64,000 nt of DNA from positions 124,001-188,000 of the forward strand of contig JAGKWO010000009.1 of the NCBI GenBank assembly GCA_021151835.1, given 5' to 3'. Origin of the DNA: Gammaproteobacteria bacterium. Lineage in GTDB: Bacteria > Pseudomonadota > Gammaproteobacteria > Pseudomonadales > Cellvibrionaceae. The position numbers and the translations under genes are program-made. Below, piece by piece: positions 9,701 through 17,828 of this stretch. The notes below the pieces were generated by a model. It was not told the origin of the DNA. It worked only from the letters and a program-made list of their open reading frames with translations, and ran no database searches. Positions within the stretch are counted from its first letter, which is position 1. Each line of letters starts with the position of its first letter.

Positions 9701-9969
9701 GTTTGACTGTACAAGTAGTTAATAAAGTACAGGAAGGTCGCCCGCATATTGTGGACATGATTAAAAACGATGAAATCGATTTGATCATCAACACCGTAGA
9801 AGGCCGTCAGGCAACCCGCGATTCATCTTCAATTCGTCGCAGCGCCGAAAACCATCGTGTGTATTACAACACGACATTGGCGGCCGGTTTTGCGGTGTGT
9901 ATGTCACTCAAAGAAGTGAAAGATATTGAAGTGCGTCGTTTGCAAGATTTGCACACACGAATCAAATAA
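6751..9969 (+). CDS. carB: Carbamoyl-phosphate synthase large subunit
   Basis: CarB makes carbamoyl phosphate from bicarbonate, ATP and the ammonia released by CarA. The 1072 residues match the E. coli protein (1073). Two homologous ATP-grasp halves are visible: the first begins MPKRTDINSILILGAGPIVI and the second KKILVIGGGPNRIGQGIEFD near residue 560. The C-terminal methylglyoxal-synthase-like allosteric domain follows from about residue 930. The frame opens upstream at 6679 in the repeat element; the ATG at 6751 has GGAGCA upstream and matches the family start. Unlike carA it appears complete. Confidence 0.97.
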   Translation: MPKRTDINSILILGAGPIVIGQACEFDYSGAQACKALREEGYRVILVNSNPATIMTDPAMADATYIEPIEWQTVAKIIEKERPDVILPTMGGQTALNCALALAKNGVLEKYNVELIGAKEEAINMAEDRNLFDQAMKRIGLSCARAKIVHSLEEAKEAPKEFGFPCIIRPSFTMGGSGGGIAYNWDEFEEICTRGLDLSPTNELLIDESLLGWKEYEMEVVRDKNDNCIIVCSIENFDPMGVHTGDSITVAPAQTLTDKEYQIMRNASIAVLREIGVETGGSNVQFAVNPVDGRMVVIEMNPRVSRSSALASKATGFPIAKIAAKLAVGYTLDELKNDITGGATPASFEPSIDYVVTKVPRFTFEKFGDADARLTTQMKSVGEVMAIGRTFQESLQKALRGLEVGSAGFESKVDYTTEEGAAKIRRELSTAGAERIWYVGDAFRMGMSVNDAFNLSKIDPWFLVQIKELIDIEQSLRGKSLNDLDADKLFQLKRKGFSDKRLALLLGVTEKAVRHHRQGLNIRPAYKRVDTCAAEFSTSTAYMYSTYEEECEANPSDKKKILVIGGGPNRIGQGIEFDYCCVHAALAMREDGYETIMVNCNPETVSTDYDTSDRLFFEPVTLEDVLEIVHKEKPVGVIVQFGGQTPLKLARALEAEGVPIIGTSPDAIDKAEDRERFQQMINKLGLLQPPNAIVRSLEEALVAADKVGYPLVVRPSYVLGGRAMEIVYKEDELRTYMRTAVQVSEDAPVLLDHFLNNAIEVDIDSVSDGKQVVIGGIMQHIEQCGVHSGDSACSLPPYSLPANVQDDMRETVKKMAIELGVIGLMNTQLAYQDGKIYVIEVNPRASRTVPFVSKCIGVSLAKVAARCQAGVSLEEQGFTKEIIPDYFSVKEAVFPFNKFPAVDPILGPEMKSTGEVMGVGNTFGEAYGKSQLGANNRIPTSGTAFISVRDMDKDGIVSVGKDLAELGFKLVATRGTAEVLQQAGLTVQVVNKVQEGRPHIVDMIKNDEIDLIINTVEGRQATRDSSSIRRSAENHRVYYNTTLAAGFAVCMSLKEVKDIEVRRLQDLHTRIK

Positions 9970-9980
9970 AGGAAATAAAA

Positions 9981-10460
9981 ATGAGTACAAAATTTCCGAT
10001 GACCGAGCAAGGTGCAGAAAAGCTGCGCCTTGAGTTGGAAGACCTGAAGAAAGTACAGCGCCCACGTATTGTGCAAGCTATCGCTGAAGCACGTGAGCAC
10101 GGAGACCTCAAAGAAAACGCTGAATATTCTGCGGCGCGCGAGCAACAAAGTTTTTGCGAAGGGCGCATCAATGAAATTGAAGGCAAGTTGGGTAATGCCC
10201 AGATTATCGATGTAACCAAAATCCCGCACACCGGCAAGGTTTTATTTGGTACCACAGTCACCATCATCAACCTGGATACTGACCAGTCAATGACCTATCA
10301 GATCGTTGGTGATGATGAGGCGGATGTTAAATCCAATAAGATCTCTGTGAATTCACCCATTGCGCGCGCATTAGTTGGCAAGGAAGAGGGTGACGTTGTA
10401 ATTGTAAAAGCACCTGGCGGTGATGTGGATTATGAGATTGATAAGGTAGAGCATATCTGA
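9981..10460 (+). CDS. greA: Transcription elongation factor GreA
   Basis: GreA enters the RNA polymerase secondary channel and stimulates cleavage of backtracked transcripts. At 159 residues it has the usual length. The N-terminal coiled coil carries the acidic tip segment in GDLKENAEYSAAREQQ (residues about 40-56), and the C-terminal FKBP-like domain ends in VDYEIDKVEHI. It starts 12 bases after carB with a GGAAATAAAA leader, so it is co-transcribed with carB, and it is closed by the terminator that follows. Confidence 0.96.
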   Translation: MSTKFPMTEQGAEKLRLELEDLKKVQRPRIVQAIAEAREHGDLKENAEYSAAREQQSFCEGRINEIEGKLGNAQIIDVTKIPHTGKVLFGTTVTIINLDTDQSMTYQIVGDDEADVKSNKISVNSPIARALVGKEEGDVVIVKAPGGDVDYEIDKVEHI

Positions 10461-10476
10461 TTCTTGTTTTACAGAT

Positions 10477-10504
10477 AAAAAAACCGCCAGTTGGCGGTTT
10501 TTTT
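10477..10504. terminator. Bidirectional intrinsic terminator, greA / yhbY
   Basis: AAAAAACCGCCA and TGGCGGTTTTTT form a short stem with A and T tracts on both sides, placed between two convergent genes, so it can serve both. Confidence 0.85.
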
Positions 10505-10520
10505 ATATCGGCACACAACA

Positions 10521-10823
10521 TCAGCGATGTAAATTGGACAGCTTGGGATTGGCTTTTTTATTGTGGCGATAAAGTAAAACTACTTTGCCAATCTCCTGAA
10601 TCAGTTCAACATTAGGCAGCGTCACTAATTCGGCTATAACTTCTTTGCGGTCTTCGCGTTCGGCTATTGCCAGTTTTACCTTGATCAGCTCATGATCGTC
10701 CAGAGCGCGATTGAGTTCTGCGATCACGCCTTCGCTCAAACCATTGCCGGCAATGGTCACAATGGGATTAAGCTTGTGGCCAATAGTACGAAATTGTTTT
10801 TTGCGCTCGGTGCTAATAGGCAT
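10521..10823 (-). CDS. yhbY: YhbY family ribosome-assembly RNA-binding protein
   Basis: A 100-residue CRS1-YhbY domain protein, a small RNA-binding fold associated with the large ribosomal subunit precursor. Typical features are the N-terminal KKQFRTIGHKLNPIVTIAGNGLSEGV with its GNGL turn, and the central ALDDHELIKVKL. The start ATG is preceded on the minus strand by TAAGGT. In gammaproteobacteria yhbY commonly diverges from rlmE-ftsH; here it faces ftsH alone. Confidence 0.93.
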   Translation of the reverse strand: MPISTERKKQFRTIGHKLNPIVTIAGNGLSEGVIAELNRALDDHELIKVKLAIAEREDRKEVIAELVTLPNVELIQEIGKVVLLYRHNKKANPKLSNLHR

Positions 10824-10944
10824 AAACTTACCTTAAATGTGTCATGTGAAAAATGTGCGGTATTCTACTCTATTCGGTGCTGTTTAGGCGTTGTTTAATG
10901 TGGTCGCGGCCTTTCTTCCGGGTAAATATGGGCTTTCGGCAGAG

Positions 10945-10971
10945 CTTGTAATTTGCCGGTGTGCCCCCAAT
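10945..10971 (+). promoter_or_regulatory. Sigma32-like (heat-shock) promoter upstream of ftsH
   Basis: CTTGTA (10945-10950), 14 bases, then CCCCAAT (10965-10971) approximates the sigma32 consensus CTTGAA-N13-15-CCCCAT. It lies about 170 bases upstream of ftsH in a gene-free 319-base gap. ftsH is a sigma32 gene in E. coli, which supports the call. I saw no other clear feature in that gap. Confidence 0.55.
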
Positions 10972-11142
10972 ATGAGTTAAATCTTGTAACCAAGCCTTAT
11001 TTGCGCGTCAAAAAGGCGTTAAGCTGTGAAAAATTCGACGATTTACGCCGGCAAATATGCCAGTATCTGCCGCCCGCTGTTGGTGCACTAAACAAAATCG
11101 CTGGCCGTCAAACTTAATTGATGTAACTGTGAGGATTTCTCC

Positions 11143-13047
11143 TTGAACGATATAACCAAGAATCTGGTGCTCTGGCTTGTTATTGCCGTAGTCCTCTTTA
11201 GTGTTTTTGAGGGCTTTAACAAACAGTCAGGTAATAACACGTTGAATTACTCCGACTTTATCGCCAGCGTGCGCGATGATCGGGTGCAGGAAGTCACTAT
11301 AGATGGCTTGGTCATCGAAGGTACCTATAAAGATAACTCGACGTTCAAAACCATTCGTCCCCAGGTCCAGGACCCTAAATTAATCGACGACCTGTATAAC
11401 CACAATGTGGTGATAAAGGGGCGTGAGGTTGAACAACCCAGTTTGCTTAATCAACTTTTAGTTGCCAGCTTTCCAATCCTGATCATCATTGCTGTGTTCT
11501 GGTTCTTTATGCGGCAGATGCAAGGTGGCGCCGGTGGTAAAGGCGGCCCGATGAGCTTCGGTAAAAGCAAGGCGCGCCTCCTCGGTGAAGACCAGATCAA
11601 AACGACTTTTGCCGATGTTGCCGGTGTTGATGAAGCCAAAGAAGAAGTGCAAGAGCTGGTGCAATACCTGCGTGATCCATCCAAATTCCAGCGCCTGGGC
11701 GGCCAAATACCACGTGGTGTATTGATGGTTGGTCCACCAGGTACCGGTAAGACCTTGTTAGCCAAAGCAATTGCTGGCGAAGCCAAAGTACCTTTCTTCT
11801 CCATTTCCGGTTCGGACTTTGTTGAAATGTTTGTGGGTGTTGGTGCAAGCCGTGTGCGCGATATGTTTGAGCAAGCCAAGAAGCAGGCTCCTTGTATTAT
11901 CTTCATCGACGAAATCGATGCGGTAGGCCGTCATCGTGGCGGTGGTCATGGCGGTGGTCATGATGAGCGCGAGCAAACGCTGAACCAATTGCTGGTGGAG
12001 ATGGATGGGTTCGAAGGTAATGACGGCGTCATTATTATCGCTGCTACCAACCGCGCTGATGTACTGGATAAAGCATTGTTGCGTCCCGGCCGTTTTGACC
12101 GTCAAGTGTATGTTGGTTTGCCGGACATTCGTGGCCGCGAACAAATCCTTAAAGTACATATGCGTAAAGTGCCATTGGATGAGCGCATCAGTGCGTCAGT
12201 AATTGCGCGCGGTACCCCGGGATTTTCCGGTGCTGAGTTGGCTAACCTGGTTAATGAGGCCGCGTTGATGGCTGCTCGCGCTAACAAGCGTTTGGTCACA
12301 ATGGAAGATTTTGAAAAAGCTCGCGATAAAATCATGATGGGTGCCGAACGTCGCACCATGGTGATGAGCGAGAAAGAAAAAGAAAATACGGCCTACCATG
12401 AAGCGGGCCATGCAATTGTCGGGCGCCTTGTTCCGGAGCATGATCCGGTCCATAAGGTCACCATTATTCCACGTGGTCGCGCGTTGGGTGTTACCCAATT
12501 CCTTCCCGAAGCGGATAAATATAGCCTGAGTCGCCGTGCGCTTGAGTCCAGTATTTGTACGTTATTCGGTGGTCGTATCGCAGAAGATATGACACTGGGT
12601 GCCGATGGAATTACCACCGGTGCTTCCAACGATATCGAACGTGCAACTGCAATCGCGCGCAACATGGTAACCAAATGGGGATTATCTGCACGTTTGGGGC
12701 CACTTCACTACGGTGAGGAAGAGGGTATGTACCCGGGCATGGCCAGCCAGCAATATTCGGATGAAACTTCAAAGAATATTGATGAAGAAGTTCGTCGTAT
12801 CATTAATGATTGTTACGCGCGCGCGCAAAAAATCCTCGAAGATAACCGCGATATTCTTGAAGCTATGAAGGATGCATTGATGGAATATGAAACCATTGAT
12901 GCCGAGCAGGTGGATGACCTTATGGCTCGCCGTAAAGTGCGCCCGCCGCGTGAATGGAATGACGATGATTTTAATGGTCACATGCGCGACAAAGATGCCG
13001 GTGAGTCTTCTTCTGGTCCGATTGGCGGTCCTGCGAATACTCATTAA
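11143..13047 (+). CDS. ftsH: ATP-dependent zinc metalloprotease FtsH
   Basis: FtsH is the membrane-anchored AAA+ protease that degrades misassembled membrane proteins and regulators such as LpxC and sigma32. Two membrane segments (about residues 6-24 and 104-125) flank a small periplasmic domain. The Walker A motif GPPGTGKT is near residue 196, the Walker B IIFIDEID follows, and the zinc site HEAGH begins at His419. The 634-residue length is normal. The start is a TTG at 11143: it has GAGGA at good spacing and gives an N-terminus aligned with the E. coli protein. The C-terminal tail is Gly/Ser-rich. It is followed by a terminator before folP. Confidence 0.96.
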   Translation: MNDITKNLVLWLVIAVVLFSVFEGFNKQSGNNTLNYSDFIASVRDDRVQEVTIDGLVIEGTYKDNSTFKTIRPQVQDPKLIDDLYNHNVVIKGREVEQPSLLNQLLVASFPILIIIAVFWFFMRQMQGGAGGKGGPMSFGKSKARLLGEDQIKTTFADVAGVDEAKEEVQELVQYLRDPSKFQRLGGQIPRGVLMVGPPGTGKTLLAKAIAGEAKVPFFSISGSDFVEMFVGVGASRVRDMFEQAKKQAPCIIFIDEIDAVGRHRGGGHGGGHDEREQTLNQLLVEMDGFEGNDGVIIIAATNRADVLDKALLRPGRFDRQVYVGLPDIRGREQILKVHMRKVPLDERISASVIARGTPGFSGAELANLVNEAALMAARANKRLVTMEDFEKARDKIMMGAERRTMVMSEKEKENTAYHEAGHAIVGRLVPEHDPVHKVTIIPRGRALGVTQFLPEADKYSLSRRALESSICTLFGGRIAEDMTLGADGITTGASNDIERATAIARNMVTKWGLSARLGPLHYGEEEGMYPGMASQQYSDETSKNIDEEVRRIINDCYARAQKILEDNRDILEAMKDALMEYETIDAEQVDDLMARRKVRPPREWNDDDFNGHMRDKDAGESSSGPIGGPANTH

Positions 13048-13062
13048 TTAGTTGCAACTCCC

Positions 13063-13092
13063 AAAGAACCCCGAGCTTGCTCGGGGTTCTTT
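13063..13092 (+). terminator. Intrinsic terminator between ftsH and folP
   Basis: AAAGAACCCCGAG and CTCGGGGTTCTTT form a 13-bp stem with a 4-base loop, followed by a T-rich stretch. It would reduce read-through from ftsH into folP. Confidence 0.85.
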
Positions 13093-13123
13093 GTTTTTGT
13101 TGATTTGTGTTTCGGGATTAAAA

Positions 13124-13984
13124 ATGCAGCCACCATCTCATCAATCCATTCTTGTTTGTGGAAAGCATCGGCTTGATCTCTCCCGCCCATTGGTTATGGG
13201 GATTTTAAATACCACTCCGGATTCATTTTCTGATGGTGGCAATAGCTATATCGATCAGCATTTATCTCTCGATCTGGCGCTGCGCAGGGCAGAGCAAATG
13301 TTGGCGGAGGGAGCAACAATAATTGATGTTGGTGGGGAATCGACCCGTCCCGGTGCGGCGGTTGTCTCGACACAAGAAGAGTTGGATCGTGTGGTGCCGG
13401 TAGTGGAGGCTTTGGTAGGTAAGCTTGATGCAGTGGTATCGATAGATACCAGCACTGCAATCGTCATGAAAGAAGCAGCTAATAAGGGTGCAGCTTTGAT
13501 TAATGATGTGCGTGCCCTGGAGCGGGAAGGGGCGCTTGAAGCGGCTGCGGCAACCAATTTGCCCGTATGTCTTATGCATATGCAAGGTCAGCCCGCGACT
13601 ATGCAAAACAACCCCGCTTACAACGATGTTGTAACCGAGGTTTGCCAGTATTTAATCGGGCGAGTGCAAGCCTGCCTGGCTCAGGGAATTCGCAAAGAGC
13701 GGATTATTCTTGATCCCGGATTTGGATTTGGCAAAACACTCGCGCATAATCTCGCGCTTTTAAAGCGCTTACCTGAAATTGGTGATTCAGGATTTCCGCT
13801 GCTGGTGGGGATGTCTCGTAAATCGATGTTAGCGCAACTGTTAAATCGCGCTGTTGATGAGCGCCTGCCTGGAAGTCTGGCGTTGGCAATGCTTGCAGCC
13901 CAGCGTGGTGCTGCAATTATTCGTGTGCACGATGTGGCTGCCACTGTTGATGTATTGAAAGTTCTCGCTGCAGTAACTGATTAA
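13124..13984 (+). CDS. folP: Dihydropteroate synthase
   Basis: FolP condenses p-aminobenzoate with the pterin pyrophosphate in folate synthesis and is the sulfonamide target. Family motifs are GILNTTPDSFSDGG near residue 25, the DVGGESTRPGA loop, the DPGFGFGKT segment and the LVGMSRKS block that contacts the substrates. The reading frame opens at 13052 inside the terminator region; the ATG at 13124 gives 286 residues and the normal N-terminus. Its ribosome-binding site (CGGGA) is modest. glmM follows after 41 bases. Confidence 0.94.
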   Translation: MQPPSHQSILVCGKHRLDLSRPLVMGILNTTPDSFSDGGNSYIDQHLSLDLALRRAEQMLAEGATIIDVGGESTRPGAAVVSTQEELDRVVPVVEALVGKLDAVVSIDTSTAIVMKEAANKGAALINDVRALEREGALEAAAATNLPVCLMHMQGQPATMQNNPAYNDVVTEVCQYLIGRVQACLAQGIRKERIILDPGFGFGKTLAHNLALLKRLPEIGDSGFPLLVGMSRKSMLAQLLNRAVDERLPGSLALAMLAAQRGAAIIRVHDVAATVDVLKVLAAVTD

Positions 13985-14025
13985 TTGCTCGATAGCGACA
14001 TTTTTTTAACGGAGTAAGGGTATAT

Positions 14026-15360
14026 ATGTCTCGCAAATATTTTGGTACCGATGGTATTCGTGGTTTGGTCGGTGAGTTTCCAATTACACCTGACTTTATG
14101 CTCAAGTTGGGTTGGGCGGCGGGTTGTGTTCTTAAGGAACGCTTTGACGGCCAGAATATGATTTTGATTGGGAAGGACACGCGAATCTCCGGATACATGT
14201 TTGAATCTGCTTTGCAGGCTGGTCTTATTAATGCGGGTGTGGATGTAGGATTGTTAGGGCCTATGCCGACTCCCGGCGTTGCGTATTTGACCCGTACTTT
14301 CAAAGCACAGGCGGGCATTGTTATCAGTGCGTCGCACAACAGTTATGTCGATAATGGTATTAAGTTTTTCGGTGGCAACGGCAGCAAGCTGCCTGATGAG
14401 CTGGAAAACCTAATTGAGCAGCAGCTTGAAAAACAAATGTCGACAGCTGAAAAACTGGGCAAAGCAAAGCGTATTGCCGATGCATCCGGGCGCTATGTTG
14501 AATTCTGTAAAGGCACTATGCCCTGGGGATTTAACCTCAAGGGTATGCACATAGTCCTGGACTGCGCTAACGGTGCAACCTATCACATTGCGCCGGATGT
14601 ATTTACCGAATTGGGTGCACATGTCACTTCGCTTTTTGTTGAGCCTAATGGTACCAATATCAACCGCAGTTGCGGCTCTACCAAGCCCGAAGCCTTGCAG
14701 GAAAAAGTTGTTGAGCTGGGAGCTGATTTGGGTATTGCATTTGACGGTGATGGCGACCGTGTAGTTTTTGTCGATCATAAAGGCGAGCTGGTTGATGGCG
14801 ACGAGTTGTTATATATCATTGCCGCGTATCAACACGAATACGCCGGAGGTTGCGAGGGCGTGGTAGGCACCTTGATGAGTAATTTTGGATTTGAACTGGG
14901 ATTGAAAAAATTAAATATTCCTTTTGTTCGTGCCAAAGTTGGTGATCGCTACGTGATTGAATTGATGCGTGCAAATGGCTGGCGGTTAGGTGGGGAAAAT
15001 TCTGGCCATATTGTTTGCAGCAATGTCACTACAACCGGCGATGGAATTATTTCTGCATTACAAGTGTTGCTTGCGATCACAACGATGGGCGATTCGTTGC
15101 ATCGAATTAAAAAAGCAATGAATAAATTGCCACAGATTATGATTAACGTTCACGTATCCAAGCGTGTTGATTTAAGTAGTAATGAGGCAATTACTGCGGC
15201 GGTGAAGTTAACCGAAGAAAAGTTGGCTGGCACGGGTCGGGTGCTCCTGCGTCCCTCCGGAACGGAACCTGTGGTTAGGGTAATGGTTGAAGGGGAGGAT
15301 AAAAAGCAAGTGAAAGAGTTGGCCCAGGAACTTGCTGCGGTAGTGGAAGCTTCGGTGTAA
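14026..15360 (+). CDS. glmM: Phosphoglucosamine mutase
   Basis: GlmM converts glucosamine-6-phosphate to glucosamine-1-phosphate for UDP-GlcNAc, peptidoglycan and LPS. The phosphoserine is Ser103 in GIVISASHN, the metal-binding loop is DGDGDR near residue 241, and the C-terminal phosphate-binding loop is RPSGTEP. 444 residues is the family length (445 in E. coli). The ATG follows GGAGTAAGG. It belongs to the usual ftsH-folP-glmM order. Confidence 0.97.
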   Translation: MSRKYFGTDGIRGLVGEFPITPDFMLKLGWAAGCVLKERFDGQNMILIGKDTRISGYMFESALQAGLINAGVDVGLLGPMPTPGVAYLTRTFKAQAGIVISASHNSYVDNGIKFFGGNGSKLPDELENLIEQQLEKQMSTAEKLGKAKRIADASGRYVEFCKGTMPWGFNLKGMHIVLDCANGATYHIAPDVFTELGAHVTSLFVEPNGTNINRSCGSTKPEALQEKVVELGADLGIAFDGDGDRVVFVDHKGELVDGDELLYIIAAYQHEYAGGCEGVVGTLMSNFGFELGLKKLNIPFVRAKVGDRYVIELMRANGWRLGGENSGHIVCSNVTTTGDGIISALQVLLAITTMGDSLHRIKKAMNKLPQIMINVHVSKRVDLSSNEAITAAVKLTEEKLAGTGRVLLRPSGTEPVVRVMVEGEDKKQVKELAQELAAVVEASV

Positions 15361-15566
15361 GGCTAAAAAGTGACTATGCTGGATAATGCCTGTGCTTGAA
15401 AAATGCCCAAGGCGCAGATTTTATATCCGGTGGATTATCGATAGGCAGGGTTTTTCAGTAAAAGCAGTATAAAAACACAGAAAAATCCGGAGTGGAGCCA
15501 AGATTTGGTTGTATGTTCAAACCATCTTGGCTACCATTAGCGCCCGCTTTGGGGGAGGTATTGCTG

Positions 15567-16328
15567 TTGAGTAAAGCAAGTAACGCCAAGCGTCGCCAGC
15601 TGGTGGTTGGCAATTGGAAAATGAATGGAAATTTGCGTGAAAACGCGGATTTGCTCGCCAGGATAACCAATGGTTGGCAAGGCGAGCGCGGTGCAGATGT
15701 AGTGATCTGCCCACCTTTCCCTTATTTATCACAAGCCCATGAATGTTTGCGCGGATCTTCAATTATTTTGGGTGCGCAAACGGTAAGTGAACGGGATAAG
15801 GGAGCTTTTACTGGCGAGACTTCAGCATCAATGCTTGCAGATTTGGATTGCAAATTTGTAATAATTGGTCACAATGAGCGCCGCCGGATGCAGCACGAAT
15901 CTGACCTGCAAGTTGCACAAAAATTTGAAGCCGTGCAAAAGGCAGGATTAATCCCGATTCTATGTGTCGGTGAGTCCCTGGAGGATCGTGAACAGGGAAA
16001 GCATCTGGAAACTATCAGCAGGCAACTTAATGTTGTATTTGCTCATACCGGGAAAGATGTTTTTGATAAGGCGGTGTTAGCCTATGAGCCTGTTTGGGCG
16101 GTAGGTACCGGAAAAACGGCAACACCGGAACAAGCAGAAGAAGTGCATAAATTTATGCGATCCCAGCTTGGTGCGTTGGCCGATAGTGTAAGAATTTTGT
16201 ATGGCGGCAGTGTTAAAGCGCATAACGCACAACAGTTGTTTGCCCTGGCTGATATAGATGGTGCCTTGCTCGGCGGAGCATCACTGGATGCCGATGAATT
16301 TTTAGCAATATGTAAGGCCGCTGAATAA
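15567..16328 (+). CDS. tpiA: Triosephosphate isomerase, GHNERR variant
   Basis: TpiA interconverts dihydroxyacetone phosphate and glyceraldehyde-3-phosphate. The N-terminal Lys is in VVGNWKMNG, the catalytic Glu is in YEPVWAVGTGKTA and the phosphate loop GGSVKA is intact. The catalytic His is in GHNERR, where nearly all homologues have GHSERR: the Ser next to the catalytic His is Asn here. I start it at the TTG at 15567, which has a very strong GGGGGAGG eight bases upstream and yields 253 residues, the family length. An ATG at 15492 would add 25 unusual residues. The 206-base gap after glmM shows no clear element. Confidence 0.93.
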   Translation: MSKASNAKRRQLVVGNWKMNGNLRENADLLARITNGWQGERGADVVICPPFPYLSQAHECLRGSSIILGAQTVSERDKGAFTGETSASMLADLDCKFVIIGHNERRRMQHESDLQVAQKFEAVQKAGLIPILCVGESLEDREQGKHLETISRQLNVVFAHTGKDVFDKAVLAYEPVWAVGTGKTATPEQAEEVHKFMRSQLGALADSVRILYGGSVKAHNAQQLFALADIDGALLGGASLDADEFLAICKAAE

Positions 16329-16374
16329 TTACAGCAGGCTGAAAAGATAAAAACGCTCACAAGAGAGTTTTGCA

Positions 16375-16794
16375 ATGGAAAAGTTCGTATTAATTATTCA
16401 TTCCCTGGCTGCGTTGGTCATTATTGGCTTGGTGTTGTTGCAACAGGGTAAAGGAGCAGCAGCAGGTGCCTCTTTTGGTGCTGGTGCTTCTCAAACAGTA
16501 TTTGGTAGTGAAGGTAGTGGAAATTTTTTCACCCGCGCAACCTGGGTTATCGCATTTTTATTTTTTGCTACCAGTTTTGGTTTGGCCGTAATTGCTAAAA
16601 ACCATTCAAAAGTAGCAACCCAAGGGATGGTTATACCTGCTACACAACAGGCTCCTGTGTCTGATGTTCCTGCAACATCAACTGCCCCTGCTTCAGAAGT
16701 TCCAGCCGCGGCTCCTTCTGATGTTCCGAACCAGGCAGCCCCTGTTGATGCAGCGCAGCCAAGTGCAGCGCAGCCTGAAGAGAAAAAGGAATAA
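16375..16794 (+). CDS. secG: Protein-export membrane protein SecG
   Basis: SecG is the small auxiliary subunit of the SecYEG translocon. Two membrane segments (about residues 3-22 and 53-74) flank the conserved GKGAAAGASFGAGASQTVFGSEGSGNF loop (given in part: GAGASQTVFGS). After residue 80 comes a Pro/Ala/Ser-rich tail, longer than in E. coli (139 against 110 residues), which is common in this group. The ATG is preceded by AAGAGAG. It ends 11 bases before the tRNA. Confidence 0.94.
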   Translation: MEKFVLIIHSLAALVIIGLVLLQQGKGAAAGASFGAGASQTVFGSEGSGNFFTRATWVIAFLFFATSFGLAVIAKNHSKVATQGMVIPATQQAPVSDVPATSTAPASEVPAAAPSDVPNQAAPVDAAQPSAAQPEEKKE

Positions 16795-16805
16795 TTAACG
16801 TTTTT

Positions 16806-16890
16806 GCCCCGGTGGTGGAATTGGTAGACACGCTATGTTGAGGTCGTAGTGGCGAATGCTGTGCCGGTTCGAGTCCGGCCCAGGGCACCA
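16806..16890 (+). tRNA. tRNA-Leu (anticodon GAG)
   Basis: The 85-base gene folds as a class II tRNA. The anticodon stem CTATG/CGTAG encloses the loop TTGAGGT, which gives anticodon GAG. The T arm is GCCGG-TTCGAGT-CCGGC, there is a long variable arm, and CCA is encoded at the 3' end. The acceptor stem GCCCCGG/CCAGGGC has one C-A mismatch at pair 5. The position right after secG is the conserved gammaproteobacterial one. Confidence 0.95.
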
Positions 16891-16923
16891 AAAGAAAGTA
16901 TGATGACTTTTCAAAACATCCTG

Positions 16924-16948
16924 AAAGCCCCGTTAATCGGGGCTTTTT
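16924..16948 (+). terminator. Intrinsic terminator after tRNA-Leu
   Basis: AAAGCCCCG and CGGGGCTTT with a short TTAAT loop, followed by T residues. It closes the secG-tRNA unit. The usual next genes (rimP, nusA, infB) are not found; accessory genes follow. Confidence 0.85.
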
Positions 16949-17010
16949 GTTTTTCTGGCTTTGATAAATTATTTTTATAATTTTTCATTGTTGGTGCTGT
17001 GAGATTCTGT

Positions 17011-17607
17011 CTAATCCACCAATTCAATACCCAGACACTCCAGCAATCTTACTGCCTCCAGCCTGCTGAATATGGCTCCTTTGATGTCATTGTTAAAGAT
17101 ATCTATCGTGTAGTTTTCTGCTTCAGAGAAGTTTGCTTCGCGCAAATTGGTTTTCATAAATAAGCTGCTAGTGAAATCGGTAAAGTTAAAGTTCGCTTTG
17201 CTGAAATTGCCGCTTCTAAAATCTACATCCAGGGCCTTGCAATGTTTTAATTCGAGTTCGCTTAGGTTGAGGCCAAAAAACGATGAATCATTAATTATGC
17301 AGTTATTGAATTTAATCGGCGAAGTGAAGGCAAATCGTGGCCAATCTGCTTTAGTCCAATCGATGCCGACCAGCTTACTGCTATCGAAACTTACATCAAA
17401 AAATTTGCTGTAATCAATGTTGGTGTTGCTCAGATTTGATGCGATGAATGAGCAATCAACGAATTTGCATTTATAGAATCGGGTATCAGAAAAGTTACAG
17501 CTCTCAAACGCGCAATTTTCAAATATAACGTCATTGAACGATTCGCCTGTCGCTTCATAGTGACTAAATGTTCTGGAAAAATATTCTTGTCGATTTTGAA
17601 TGCTCAT
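17011..17607 (-). CDS. Pentapeptide-repeat protein (Qnr/McbG type)
   Basis: The 198-residue product consists mostly of pentapeptide repeats of the A(D/N)LXX kind (for example CNFSD, CKFVD, CSFIA, SNLSN, ANFNF, TNLRE, ANFSE), which fold into a right-handed quadrilateral helix mimicking DNA. The central WTKADWPRFAF break and the C-terminal EAVRLLECLGIEL helix are typical of the Qnr/McbG group, whose members protect gyrase from quinolones or microcins. The frame opens further upstream; I chose the ATG that starts MSIQNRQEYF. Whether it protects gyrase cannot be told from sequence alone. Confidence 0.85.
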   Translation of the reverse strand: MSIQNRQEYFSRTFSHYEATGESFNDVIFENCAFESCNFSDTRFYKCKFVDCSFIASNLSNTNIDYSKFFDVSFDSSKLVGIDWTKADWPRFAFTSPIKFNNCIINDSSFFGLNLSELELKHCKALDVDFRSGNFSKANFNFTDFTSSLFMKTNLREANFSEAENYTIDIFNNDIKGAIFSRLEAVRLLECLGIELVD

Positions 17608-17828
17608 GATGATGGCTTGGCTCCCCGGGCTGCAATTTTGAGTACCGGCAATATTCGCATTAATGCTTCGCTGATAACAGGTTTGGCCTGGCTGCATTGC
17701 TGGCTGTCGGCAACACTTTCATTGCGAAGGTTCTCATGGGTTATATTGTATGATATATGTTGGGGACGCTGTTGCGTCCAGTTAAGGCCCGCGTTTCTCA
17801 GCGTATTCAATTTCCAGTGAGCGATAGA

